Assembly: GCA_963931155.1 (NCBI GenBank)
Contig: OZ006978.1
Span: 1,054,001-1,118,000 of the forward strand
Source of the DNA: CALXVA01 sp944392465
GTDB taxonomy: Bacteria > Bacillota > Clostridia > TANB77 > CAG-508
Direction: 5' to 3'
Length of the DNA stretch: 64,000 nt
Both the position numbers and the translations under genes were made by a program. Below, in pieces: positions 1 to 9,100 of the stretch (its first letter is position 1; every line of letters begins with the position of its first letter). Under the pieces are notes generated by a model. That model had not been told where the DNA came from and did no database searches. It saw only the letters and a program-made list of their open reading frames with translations.

Positions 1-846
1 AGTAAGTGTTCAATTTCAAAGCTGGATAAAAGAAAAAATAACGAAAACAACGAATCTGGTACGATTGATGAGTTATATAGAAAAAAATTGTATTTTATGA
101 TTGTAGCTGTTATAGTAATAATTTTAGTTATTATTTTAATTATGTGGGGTGTAAATAAAGCTTCACGTAGTTCGGAAAGTTTGCTTAACTTTAATTCTGA
201 TGGAAACTTTCAGAATAGTGGTATAGGCATGACTGAAAATGCAATAACTAATGAAATTACTGATATGGATCAAAAGGATAGTTCTAATAATGAAGATGAT
301 TTAAAAGATGATGATAAAGATAATACAAGTAAAACATCAAATAACAAAAACACTAAAACTTCTATTAATATAAAATCAATAAAAAATAAATCATCAAATA
401 CATCTAGTTCAGTTGTTTCGGAAGGAAAGAAAAAAGCTTTATCTCAGGCAAGAAAATATATAAAATCATCTGCTTTTTCTAAATCTGGATTAAAGAAGCT
501 TTTAAGAAATAAAGGGTATACAGTTTCACAAACAAGTTATGCGGTTAATAATTGTGGAGCTAATTGGAAGAAGCAAGCGGTTAAAAAAGCTAAAGAATAT
601 TTAGAGGTAACTGCTTTTTCGGAATCTAGTTTAAGATATCAGTTAAGAAATGCGGGATTTTCTGCTTCAGAATCTACTTATGGTGTGGAAAATTGTGATG
701 CAAATTGGGAAAAGCAAGCAGCATTAAAAGCAGAAGAGTACATGAGTATTAAAACATTTAATAAAAAAGAGTTGGTAAAACAGCTAAGAAATGAAGGATT
801 TACTTATGCTCAAGCTTCATATGGCGTTAAGTCTGTAGGACTTTAA
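1..846 (+). CDS. Membrane-anchored Ltp-repeat surface protein, 5' partial
   Basis: The frame is open from base 1 without a stop, so the gene begins before the window; the TTG at 88 is probably internal. The visible part has a short charged stretch with one Cys (a possible end of a zinc ribbon), a single membrane helix (codons 30-50 of the visible frame, IVAVIVIILVIILIMWG), and a long Asp/Asn/Ser/Lys linker. Three tandem repeats of about 47 residues follow, each with the pattern A-x-x-Y-(x)n-F-S-x-x-x-L-x-x-x-L-R-N-x-G-(F/Y)-(T/S). These match the 'host cell surface-exposed lipoprotein' (Ltp, PF07553) repeat, first described in phage superinfection-exclusion lipoproteins and common in clostridial membrane proteins. 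The repeats should lie outside the cell. Function here is unknown. It is followed after 27 bases by another membrane-anchored protein, probably in the same operon. Confidence 0.7.
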   Translation, partial: SKCSISKLDKRKNNENNESGTIDELYRKKLYFMIVAVIVIILVIILIMWGVNKASRSSESLLNFNSDGNFQNSGIGMTENAITNEITDMDQKDSSNNEDDLKDDDKDNTSKTSNNKNTKTSINIKSIKNKSSNTSSSVVSEGKKKALSQARKYIKSSAFSKSGLKKLLRNKGYTVSQTSYAVNNCGANWKKQAVKKAKEYLEVTAFSESSLRYQLRNAGFSASESTYGVENCDANWEKQAALKAEEYMSIKTFNKKELVKQLRNEGFTYAQASYGVKSVGL

Positions 847-873
847 AATATATTAATAAATTAGGAGGGGAAA

Positions 874-2145
874 ATGTCTAAGAAAACTAAAATTATAATT
901 ATTTCAGTATCTATTTTGGCTTTAATAGCATTATTTGTTGTAATTGGCTTTGTAGTTAGAAATATGATGTTAAGTGAAAGCGTGGGATCAGCATGGGGTG
1001 ATACATACTATGCATATTTAAAAGAGGTAAAAACTTCAGAGGATAAAACTAAATATGGACTTGAGCAAGAAATAAATAATGTGTCTGTAGAATTTGTTCA
1101 GGCTACAGAGGATAAAAATCCAGTAATGGTTATTTCTTATCAAAAGGAGAATAATGAGTATTCAAACATATATTATGCTGATGCAGAGGGAATGAGTTTT
1201 AGCAAAAGCGATAGTCCAAGTTCTGTAGAATATTTATATAATATAGAAAGTTCAGAATATGGTTGGTATGAGCATGTTAAGTCTGACGGAATGCATACTT
1301 ATCAATCAATAGATAATCTTACGGATAGTTTAACAGGCAATACAACAGAAACTTTGGAAGTTGCATTCGATGAGGATAGTTTTGTTAGAAATGAGGAAAA
1401 TATGAATGTTTCTGATTTTGATAAGGTTTTTGTTGAGATAGATATATCTAATGAAGGCAAATTTGATGTAGACTTTAGTTCTGATGCTATGGATTTTAGA
1501 GACACAATTACTAATGCTGTTAATGATTATAGACCAGATGAAGAGCTAACGACTGATGAGATTAAGCAAAATGTTACCAATAGAGTGGAAGAAATAAATA
1601 AAGTAATTGATGAACAAAAAAAGCAAGAAGAATTGGAAAAAGCAAAATTAACCAACGATAATATTAAATCTAGAATTGGAGATAATCTTAAGTGGTTTTC
1701 AGCAGCTTATTTAGGCTCAACATATGGTTGGTATTATGTATATGACTACAAGGATGTAACAGGAAAGGTTTCAATACCTGGAGTTGATGAGTTTATGATG
1801 GTAGATGAAGTTGTTGGAGCTCAAAGTGTTGATAATATGAAAAAAAGTTTACAACAATATATGACTTCTGATGTTGTAAATAAATTAGCTTCTGATTCAA
1901 ACTTTGATTATGGTTTTGAAGAATATAATGGAAAATTGTATTGGGTATCTGGCGGTGTTGGAGATGGAGATGTTATAGATTATGACAAAGCTAAAGTTAT
2001 TAGTTCAGACGGTAACACTTCAAAAGTTTTATTAGAGAATTATAATTCTATAGGAAATACTATAAGACAGCGTATAACTGTAACTGTTATTTATGAAAAC
2101 GATAAATACATGATAACAGATTATTCAGTTGAGAATGCCTATTAG
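874..2145 (+). CDS. Hypothetical membrane-anchored extracellular protein
   Basis: 423 residues, starting at ATG with AGGAGGGG nine bases upstream. A single uncleaved-looking hydrophobic helix at residues 5-30 (IIIISVSILALIALFVVIGF) is preceded by Lys residues, so the bulk is predicted outside the membrane. The rest is acidic. A helical, charged stretch at about residues 225-265 (EEINKVIDEQKKQEELEKAK) separates two globular parts. The C-terminal part (about 270-423) ends in a beta-rich segment with alternating hydrophobic residues, resembling small NTF2-like or lipoprotein domains, but I do not recognise a family. It shares an operon with the upstream Ltp-repeat protein and ends before a strong terminator. 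Confidence 0.6.
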   Translation: MSKKTKIIIISVSILALIALFVVIGFVVRNMMLSESVGSAWGDTYYAYLKEVKTSEDKTKYGLEQEINNVSVEFVQATEDKNPVMVISYQKENNEYSNIYYADAEGMSFSKSDSPSSVEYLYNIESSEYGWYEHVKSDGMHTYQSIDNLTDSLTGNTTETLEVAFDEDSFVRNEENMNVSDFDKVFVEIDISNEGKFDVDFSSDAMDFRDTITNAVNDYRPDEELTTDEIKQNVTNRVEEINKVIDEQKKQEELEKAKLTNDNIKSRIGDNLKWFSAAYLGSTYGWYYVYDYKDVTGKVSIPGVDEFMMVDEVVGAQSVDNMKKSLQQYMTSDVVNKLASDSNFDYGFEEYNGKLYWVSGGVGDGDVIDYDKAKVISSDGNTSKVLLENYNSIGNTIRQRITVTVIYENDKYMITDYSVENAY

Positions 2146-2190
2146 AAAAGAATTTTATACAAAATTAATTTTTAAATAAAATCAAAGAAA

Positions 2191-2226
2191 GCAGATAATT
2201 TTTTTATAAAAATTATTTGCTTTTTT
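2191..2226 (+). terminator. Rho-independent terminator
   Basis: GCAgATAATTTTT pairs with AAAAATTATtTGC and is followed by TTTTTT. It closes the operon of the two membrane proteins. Confidence 0.75.
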
Positions 2227-2258
2227 ATGTAATGAGAAATTTCTCATTACATAAAAAA
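2221..2258. repeat. Perfect 19-bp palindrome without loop
   Basis: TTTTTTATGTAATGAGAAA is followed directly by its exact reverse complement. It starts in the T tract of the preceding terminator, and could act as a second terminator on either strand because both arms end in six A/T bases. No gene lies on the minus strand here to need it. Confidence 0.6.
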
Positions 2259-2340
2259 ACTACAATTGCCATTTCCCTTAGGATTTCCTCCTTGCGTCGG
2301 AAACTTGAATCGGCAAGAACAAAGGGTGACCAATAAAAAA
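2259..2340. other. GC-richer structured intergenic element, function unknown
   Basis: The stretch between the terminator and the yraN promoter is clearly richer in GC than its surroundings. It has nested complementarity: CCCTT near 2275 with AAGGG near 2325, GATTTCC with GGAAA, and TTGCC with GGCAA. It does not match any riboswitch consensus I can recall. No open reading frame is supported. The whole 2146-2491 gap otherwise holds only the terminator, the palindrome and the yraN promoter. Confidence 0.35.
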
Positions 2341-2362
2341 ATAAAAAACATTCTTAAAACTA

Positions 2363-2391
2363 TTGACAAATTATGGAAAATGTATTACTAT
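2363..2391 (+). promoter_or_regulatory. Sigma-A-type promoter for yraN
   Basis: TTGACA at 2363-2368, 17-base spacer, TACTAT at 2386-2391. It lies about 100 bases before the yraN start. Confidence 0.6.
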
Positions 2392-2491
2392 AGTTATACT
2401 TTTTTCAAAAGATTTATGTTCTAAATAAATTTCCAAACAAATGAATTAATTTTAATTATAATAATTGCATTTTGTAAAAGTGCAAGGAGGG

Positions 2492-2860
2492 ATGCTTTTA
2501 GGTAAAATGTATCTAAGACACGAAATAGGCAAAATCGGTGAGGAGATTGCGGTTAAATATGTAATGGGTTTAGGATATAAAATTATCGAGAGGAATTTTT
2601 ATGCTAACCAAGGTGAAATTGATATTATAGCAAAAGATAAAAAAGAAATAGTTTTTATTGAAGTTAAAACTAGAACCAATTTGTTTTTTGGCAAGCCAAT
2701 TGAAGCAGTTACTAACCAAAAGCAAAAGCATTTAATTAGGACAGTAAAATATTATTTATATTTAAAACATATGGAAAATGAATACATAAGGTTAGATGTA
2801 ATTGAAGTATATATAACAGAGGATAAGTTCAAAATTAATCATATCAAACAAATTATTTAA
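2492..2860 (+). CDS. yraN: YraN/UPF0102 family endonuclease-like protein
   Basis: About 122 residues, the usual length for UPF0102. The core shows the Holliday-junction-resolvase-like nuclease fold signature: G-E-E-I-A near the N terminus, then R-N-F-Y-x-N-Q-G-E-I-D-I-I-A and V-F-I-E-V-K-T-R, where the Glu, Asp and E-x-K residues form the metal site. Family members sit next to DNA processing genes, as here before comM and dprA; the true role is not established. The start is uncertain. AAGGAGG at 2484-2490 is only one base from ATG 2492 and 16 bases from ATG 2507, and the TTG at 2465 has no ribosome binding site. The family N terminus (K-x-G-E-E) is reached from either ATG. Confidence 0.8.
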   Translation: MLLGKMYLRHEIGKIGEEIAVKYVMGLGYKIIERNFYANQGEIDIIAKDKKEIVFIEVKTRTNLFFGKPIEAVTNQKQKHLIRTVKYYLYLKHMENEYIRLDVIEVYITEDKFKINHIKQII

Positions 2861-2999
2861 TATTGTTTTTTGTGCGTGAAGTTTATATTAAAAATACTTT
2901 TGTATAGTAAATAATTTTTTCGCAAAAATTTAAATTTTAAATATTTTAATAATCAAATAAAATTTTTTTTAAATTCAAATCCAATAAAAGAGGTGTAGT

Positions 3000-4537
3000 A
3001 TGTTATCTATAATTAAAAGTATGTCTTTACAAGGTTTAGATGGATATCTTGTTGATATTCAAGTTGATGTGTCATCTGGACTGCCTAATTTCGAAGTGGT
3101 AGGCCTTCCAGATACTACAGTAAAAGAATCAAAAGAAAGAGTGAGAACAGCTATAAAAAATTCTGGGTTTGAATTTCAAAGTAGAAGAATTGTAATTAAT
3201 TTGGCACCTGCTGATACTAGAAAAGAGGGTTCTTTCTTTGATTTGCCAATAGCTATTGGAATTTTAATGGATTTTCAAAATATTAGATTTCAAAGTTTTG
3301 ATGATACAATATTTATTGGTGAATTATCTTTAGATGGCAAAATTAATAAAGTTAATGGTATTTTGCCAATATGCATTGAGGCAAAAAAGTTAGGGATTAA
3401 GAGAATAATTTTGCCAAAAGATAATGCAGAAGAAGCGGCTATTGTAAAAGAAGTAAAAGTTATAGGAGTACAAAATTTATCTGAAGTTGTTGATTATTTA
3501 AATGAAAACAAATATATTATTCCAACTAAAAGTAATATGGGAGACTTTTCAGATAGGAAATATCAATATGATGTAGATTTTTCTGAGGTAAAAGGACAAG
3601 AAAATGTAAAAAGAGCATTAGAAATTGCTACTGCACGGTGGACATAATGTTTTAATGGTTGGAGCACCTGGGTCACGGAAAAACAATGCTTGCAAAAAGA
3701 ATTCCTACAATATTGCCAGATCTTACTTTTGAGGAAGCTTTGGAGGTTACAAAAATTCATAGCATATCAGGTTTACTTTCAAAAGACTGTCCTATACTTT
3801 TAAAAAGACCTTTTAGAGCACCTCATCATACTATAACTGTAAATTCTTTAATTGGAGGAGGAAAAATACCAAAGCCAGGAGAAATTAGTTTGGCACATTA
3901 TGGAGTGCTTTTTTTGGATGAGCTTGCTGAGTTTAATAAAAATACCTTAGAAGTATTAAGAGGACCATTGGAAGATAGAGAGGTTACTGTAAGTAGAGTA
4001 AATGCATGTTTTACATATCCGTGCAATTTTATGTTTGTTGCATCTATGAATCCATGTCCATGTGGTTTTTATGGGTCAAGAGATAAAGAATGTACATGTT
4101 CACCGGAGTCCATATCTAGATATATGAGCAAGATAAGTGGACCTCTTTTAGATAGAATAGATATTCAAATCGAGGTTACACCTGTTAAGTATCAGAAACT
4201 AGAGAGTAGTGATAGAGTAGAATGTTCCAATGAAATAAAGCAAAGGGTTAATAATGCTAGAAATATACAGCTTGAAAGATATAAAGAATATGGTATTTTT
4301 TCTAATAGTGAATTAACACCAAACTTAATGGAGATATATTGCAAAATAGATGATGATTCAAAAAGGATAATTCAAAATGCATTTGAGTTGTTAGGCTTAA
4401 GTGCTAGAGGATATAGTAGAATACTTAAAGTAGCAAGAACAATAGCTGATTTAGAAAATAAACCTAATATTGAAAGTAAGCATATTGCTGAAGCAATTCA
4501 ATATAGAAATTTAGATAGAAAATATTGGAAAAATTAG
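3000..4537 (+). CDS. comM: ComM/YifB-type Mg-chelatase-like AAA+ helicase, read through two +1 shifts at CGG
   Basis: ComM-family AAA+ protein that helps branch migration during natural transformation. The sequence is in three frames: 3000-3635, 3637-3675 and 3677-4537. Skipping the C of in-frame CGG codons at 3636 and 3676 gives one 511-residue protein, the normal family length. It has an N-terminal S5-like/Lon-C-type domain (residues 1-170), EIATAGGHNVLMVGAPGSGK then TML (Walker A, about 208-232), a Walker B-like LFLDELAEF, a Cys-rich insertion (NPCPCGFYG, CTC), and the C-terminal helical domain ending in QYRNLDRKYW. The second shift supplies the invariant Gly of GKT. Without both shifts translation ends after 215 residues. 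The ATG at 3000 follows AGAGGTGTAGT. The next gene is dprA, fitting a competence operon. The alternative is a pseudogene with two insertions, but both being C before a Gly codon argues against it. Confidence 0.8.
3636..3638 (+). other. CGG +1 shift site 1 in comM
   Basis: In-frame CGG (codon 213), context GCA-CGG-T. Reading on in frame gives R-W-T-stop at 3647. Skipping C gives GGT GGA CAT AAT, the conserved G-G-H-N of ComM proteins. Confidence 0.75.
3676..3678 (+). other. CGG +1 shift site 2 in comM (Walker A Gly)
   Basis: In-frame CGG in the frame set by the first shift, context TCA-CGG-A. Skipping C gives GGA AAA ACA, the G-K-T of Walker A. Staying in frame destroys the motif and reaches TGA after about 18 codons. 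Confidence 0.75.
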
Positions 4538-5646
4538 AAGGTGGGATTATTATAAGTATAATAAAATTAGACATAGAGGATAAAAGATATCCTAAAAGAT
4601 TATTGGAAATAAACAATTTTCCTATAGAACTTTATGTGCTAGGCAATATAGAATTATTAAATTCTGAATACACAGTGGGAATAGTTGGTGCTAGAAAGTG
4701 TACTGATTATGGAAGAAGAGTGTCAAAGGAATTCGCAAAAGAAATAAGTGAAAAAGAAATCTGCGTTGTAAGTGGTATGGCACTTGGAATTGATAGTATT
4801 GCACATGATAATGCTCTTAAAAAAGATGGAAAAACTATTGCTGTTTTAGGAAGTGGATTTAATTATATTTATCCTAAAGAAAATGAATGGTTATTCTACA
4901 AAATATTAGAAAGTGGAGGTTGTGTAATTTCGGAATATCCGCCCAATATTCAAGCAGACAAAAGAAATTTTCCTCTAAGAAATAGAATTATAAGTGGGTT
5001 ATCGGATGCATTACTTGTAGTGGAAGCGGCATTTGTAAGTGGGAGTAGTATTACTGCTAAATATGCACGTTTACAAGGAAAAACTGTGTATGCTATTCCA
5101 AATAATATATATGCTAACACAGGAATGGGAACAAATGCGTTAATTCAGAAAGGTGCTATATTAGTTACTAAACCAAAACAAATAATAGATGAAATTAATC
5201 CTACTAAAACTAAAGTTGAGACAAGTAATAAGAACAACAAAAGCAATGCAAGTGATAAAACAGATAAAATCAATAAGACGAACAATAAAAGCAATAAGAA
5301 CAATAAAAGCAGAAAAATTAATAAAAATAATGAATCAGACGAGAGCTATATGTTAGATGAAAAATTAGAAAATTTAAATACAGAATTTAATATAGATTTA
5401 AATATAAAAACAGATCAAAAAAATATAATTAATTATTCAACTAAAAAAGCAAGCATAGTAAAAAATAAAGATTATTTGATGGTATACAAAATGCTTTCTA
5501 ATATGCCACTACATATAAATGAAATTGCTATTAAATTAAATAAACCTGTACAAGAGATAACATCAACCATAATTATGATGGAAATAGAAGGATATATTGA
5601 GCAAATTGAACCTAATTATTATATAAGAAAAGAGGATAAACTATAA
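4525..5646 (+). CDS. dprA: DNA processing protein DprA with an Asn/Lys-rich insertion
   Basis: DprA binds incoming single-stranded DNA and loads RecA during transformation. The Rossmann-like core (about residues 45-215) carries the family signatures VGIVGARKCTDYGRRVSKEF, SGMALGIDSIAH, VLGSGF-x-x-x-YP, NFPLRNRIISGLSDALLVVEA and G-S-x-I-T-A-K-Y-A. A low-complexity Asn/Lys/Ser stretch (about 230-275) and a further linker separate it from a C-terminal winged-helix (about 315-370, MLSNMPLHINEIAIKLNKPV). TTG at 4525 overlaps the comM end by 13 bases and has no ribosome binding site. AAGGTGGG at 4538-4545 instead points to ATA at 4552 (M-S-I-I-K-L-D), a non-canonical start; no ATG, GTG or TTG lies in frame there. 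It is probably co-transcribed with comM. Confidence 0.85.
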   Translation: MEKLEGGIIISIIKLDIEDKRYPKRLLEINNFPIELYVLGNIELLNSEYTVGIVGARKCTDYGRRVSKEFAKEISEKEICVVSGMALGIDSIAHDNALKKDGKTIAVLGSGFNYIYPKENEWLFYKILESGGCVISEYPPNIQADKRNFPLRNRIISGLSDALLVVEAAFVSGSSITAKYARLQGKTVYAIPNNIYANTGMGTNALIQKGAILVTKPKQIIDEINPTKTKVETSNKNNKSNASDKTDKINKTNNKSNKNNKSRKINKNNESDESYMLDEKLENLNTEFNIDLNIKTDQKNIINYSTKKASIVKNKDYLMVYKMLSNMPLHINEIAIKLNKPVQEITSTIIMMEIEGYIEQIEPNYYIRKEDKL

Positions 5647-6198
5647 AAACATATGAGTTCAAAAAATTATGAATTTAAAAAACGAGATTAAAAATTGGAA
5701 AAAATCTACTAAAAATATTGACAAGCATATGAAAAATATTATATACTATGATAGTATAGGAGTTTTATCGGACGACATGGTAAAACTTACGGAAACTCTT
5801 AATTGGAAACTAAGGAAATTAGTTTGAAAAATAAAAATTGTTAAAAAATTATAAAAACAATAATTGTTTTAGCAGTTATTTTCAAATTATATATAAACCT
5901 TGAAAGGAATGAGAGTTCAAATTAAAAAGTTAATCTTTGCTAATAAATTTTAACAAATAAACAGAAGAAGGTTAGTTGGTAATTGATAAAAAATACCGAC
6001 CTGCCTTTTTATTGCCGTTTTTTTATCGTTATGTTAATTTGGAAAGAAGAGGAATTGCTTCAATGTTATTTACGGAAATAAGGGTTTAGAGAGCAGTAAA
6101 CCAATAAAAACGTATACATAATGTTGATGACAAGAAGGACTTCTTTGTGAATTTTATATATTTTAATTCTGCTTAATCTTTTTTAGGGGTGATTTTCT
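5647..6198 (+). promoter_or_regulatory. Promoter and long structured leader of rpoBC
   Basis: There is no gene in this 552-base gap. A promoter TTGACA (5718-5723), 18-base spacer, TATACT (5742-5747) opens a leader of about 440 nt. Just after the start, AGTTTTA (5761-5767) can pair with TAAAACT (5781-5787). The overlapping GAGTTT (5760-5765) can instead pair with AAACTC (5793-5798), so the two stems exclude each other. A small ACTAA-ggaaa-TTAGT hairpin follows, and a terminator-like stem sits at 5967-6011. This looks like transcription attenuation in front of RNA polymerase genes. The rplJL genes that usually precede rpoB are not here. Confidence 0.55.
5967..6011 (+). terminator. Attenuator-like terminator in the rpoB leader
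   Basis: AAGG-tta-GTTGGTA pairs with TACCGAC-ctg-CCTT, followed by TTTTTATT. It lies about 190 bases before the rpoB start and 220 bases after the promoter-proximal stems. Confidence 0.5.
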
Positions 6199-9100
6199 TT
6201 GATAAAAGAAATTAAACATGAGAAATGTTCTCGTAAGACTTTTGCAAAAATTGGTGATTCAATCGAAATGCCAAACTTAATTAAAGTCCAAAAAGATTCA
6301 TACGATTGGTTCGTAGAAGAAGGACTAGGAGAAATCTTAAGAGATATATCTCCGATAGTTGATTATTCAGGAAATTTAATTCTAGAATTCCTTGATTACT
6401 ACATGGAAGACAAAACTAAATACACAGTAGAAGAAGCAAAAGAAAGAGATGCAACATATTCAACAAGATTGCATGTAAAAGTAAGACTTATTAATCGTGA
6501 GACAGGAGAAATAAAAGAACAAGAAATTTATCTTGGAGATTTCCCACTTATGACTGATAGTGGTACTTTTATAATTAATGGAGCAGAAAGAGTTGTAGTA
6601 AGCCAGTTAGTTCGTTCACCAGGAGTTTATTTCGATTCAAGTTATGATAAAACAGGAAAGAAAATTTATACATCAACTGTAATGCCTTTAAGAGGTGCTT
6701 GGATAGAATATGAAACAGATGCAAATGATGTGTTCTGGGCAAGAGTTGATAGAACCAGAAAAATACCTGTTACTTGTTTACTTCGTGCTTTAGGTATAAT
6801 GACAGATGAGCAAATGGTAGAACTTTTTGGAGAAGAACCAAAATTAACGGCAACAATTCAAAAAGATACAATAAAAACACAAGATGAAGCTTTAATTGAA
6901 ATATATAAGAAATTAAGACCAGGAGAACTTCCAACAGTAGATGCTGCTAGAAATTTATTTAATGGATTATTTTTTGATCATAGAAGATATGATTTAGCTA
7001 AAGTTGGAAGATATAAATTTAATAAAAAACTAAGTCTTGCTACTAGAATTACAGGACAAGTTGCTTTTGAAGATGTAGTTGACCCTGAAACTGGTGAAGT
7101 ATTTGTTCAAAAAGATAATGTTATATCAGAAGAAGTTGCAGAAAACATTCAAAATTCTGGTATTAATGTGGTTGATGTAAAAATAGAAGACAGAAGAGTA
7201 AGAATTATAGGAAATGGTACAGTAAATATTCACAAATATTTGCCAAATGTGGATGTGAGTGATATTCACATAAAAGAATATGTAAATTACAATGTATTGA
7301 AATCAATTATAGATTCAACTGAAGAAGATAAATTACATGATGTTATAAAAGAAAGATATGAAGAATTAGTTCCAAGACATGTAACAACTGAAGATATAAT
7401 AGCTTCTATAAGTTATTTATTAAACTTGGACCACGGACTTGGAGTAATTGATGATATTGATCACTTGGGAAATAGACGTATTAGATGTGTTGGTGAACTA
7501 TTACAAAATCAATTTAGAATTGGTTTAACAAGACTTGAAAGAGTTGTTCGTGAAAGAATGACAATACAAGACTTAGATGTTGTAACACCACAAACATTAA
7601 TTAACACAAAACCTATTACATCATCAATAAGAGAGTTTTTTGGAAGCTCACAATTATCACAATTCATGGATCAAACAAACCCACTTTCTGAGCTTACACA
7701 TAAAAGAAGAATTTCAGCATTAGGACCTGGAGGTCTTTCAAGAGAAAGAGCTGGATTCGAGGTTAGAGATATTCACTATACTCACTATGGTAGACTATGT
7801 CCAATAGAATCACCAGAAGGACCTAACGTTGGACTTATTTCAGCACTTTCATCATTTGCTACAATAAACGAATATGGATTTATAGAAACTCCTTATAGAA
7901 AAGTAGATCATGAAACTGGAAAAGTTACAGATGAAGTTGTATATATGCCAGCAGATGAAGAAGATAAATACATAATTGCACAAGCATCTGAACCATTAGA
8001 TAAAAACGGAAAATTTGTAAATGATAAGATAAAAGTAAGAATGAGAGAAGAAATTACAATGGTTGACAAAGACAGAGTTGACTTTGTAGATGTTTCTCCA
8101 AAACAACTTGTATCTGTTGCGGCAGCAATGATTCCGTTCGTAGAGCATGATGATGCTAAACGTTCTTTAATGGGTGCTAACATGCAACGTCAAGCAGTTC
8201 CACTTTTAATGCCAGAATCTCCAATTGTTGGAACAGGTATGGAATATAGAGCTGCTAAAGATTCTGGAATTACAGTTACAGCTAAAAATGCAGGTGTTGT
8301 AGAAAAAGTAACTGGTGATGAAATTACAGTTAGAAATAATAAAGACGAATTAGATACTTATAAGTTAAGAAAATTCAAGAGAACTAATGGTGGTACATGT
8401 ATTAACCAAAGACCAGTTGTTTCTAGAGGAGAAAAAGTTAAAGAAGGAGACATCTTAGCAGATGGACCAGCAACTAAAAATGGAGAAATGGCACTTGGTA
8501 GAAATGTACTAATAGCATTTACAACTTGGGAAGGTTATAACTATGAGGATGCTGTTTTAATAAGCGAAAGACTTGTTAAAGAAGATGTTTATACTTCAAT
8601 TCATATTGAAGAATATGATTGTGAATGTCGTGATACAAAACTTGGACCTGAAGAAATTACTAGAGATATCCCAAATGTTGGCGATGATGTACTAAAAGAC
8701 CTAGATGAAAACGGTATTATAAGAATTGGTGCAGAAGTAAGACCTGGAGATATCTTAGTAGGAAAGGTTACTCCAAAAGGAGAAACAGAACTTACTGCAG
8801 AAGAAAGATTACTTCGTGCAATATTTGGTGAAAAAGCAAGAGAAGTTAGAGATACATCACTTCGTGTTCCACACGGTGAAGCTGGTACTATAGTAGATGT
8901 TAAAATATTTACTAGAGAAAATTCTGATGAATTAGGACCTGGTGTAAATCAAGTAATTCGTTGCTATATAGCTCAAAAAAGAAAAATATCAGTTGGTGAT
9001 AAAATGGCTGGACGTCATGGAAATAAAGGTGTTATTTCAAGAATATTACCAGAAGAAGATATGCCATTTATGCCAGATGGTACTCCAGTAGATATAGTTT

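Noticed and set aside
2259..2340. A c-di-GMP, ydaO or cobalamin riboswitch
   Set aside because: It shares only short strings such as GACGCAA on the minus strand; the conserved core layouts are not met and no fitting gene follows on that strand.
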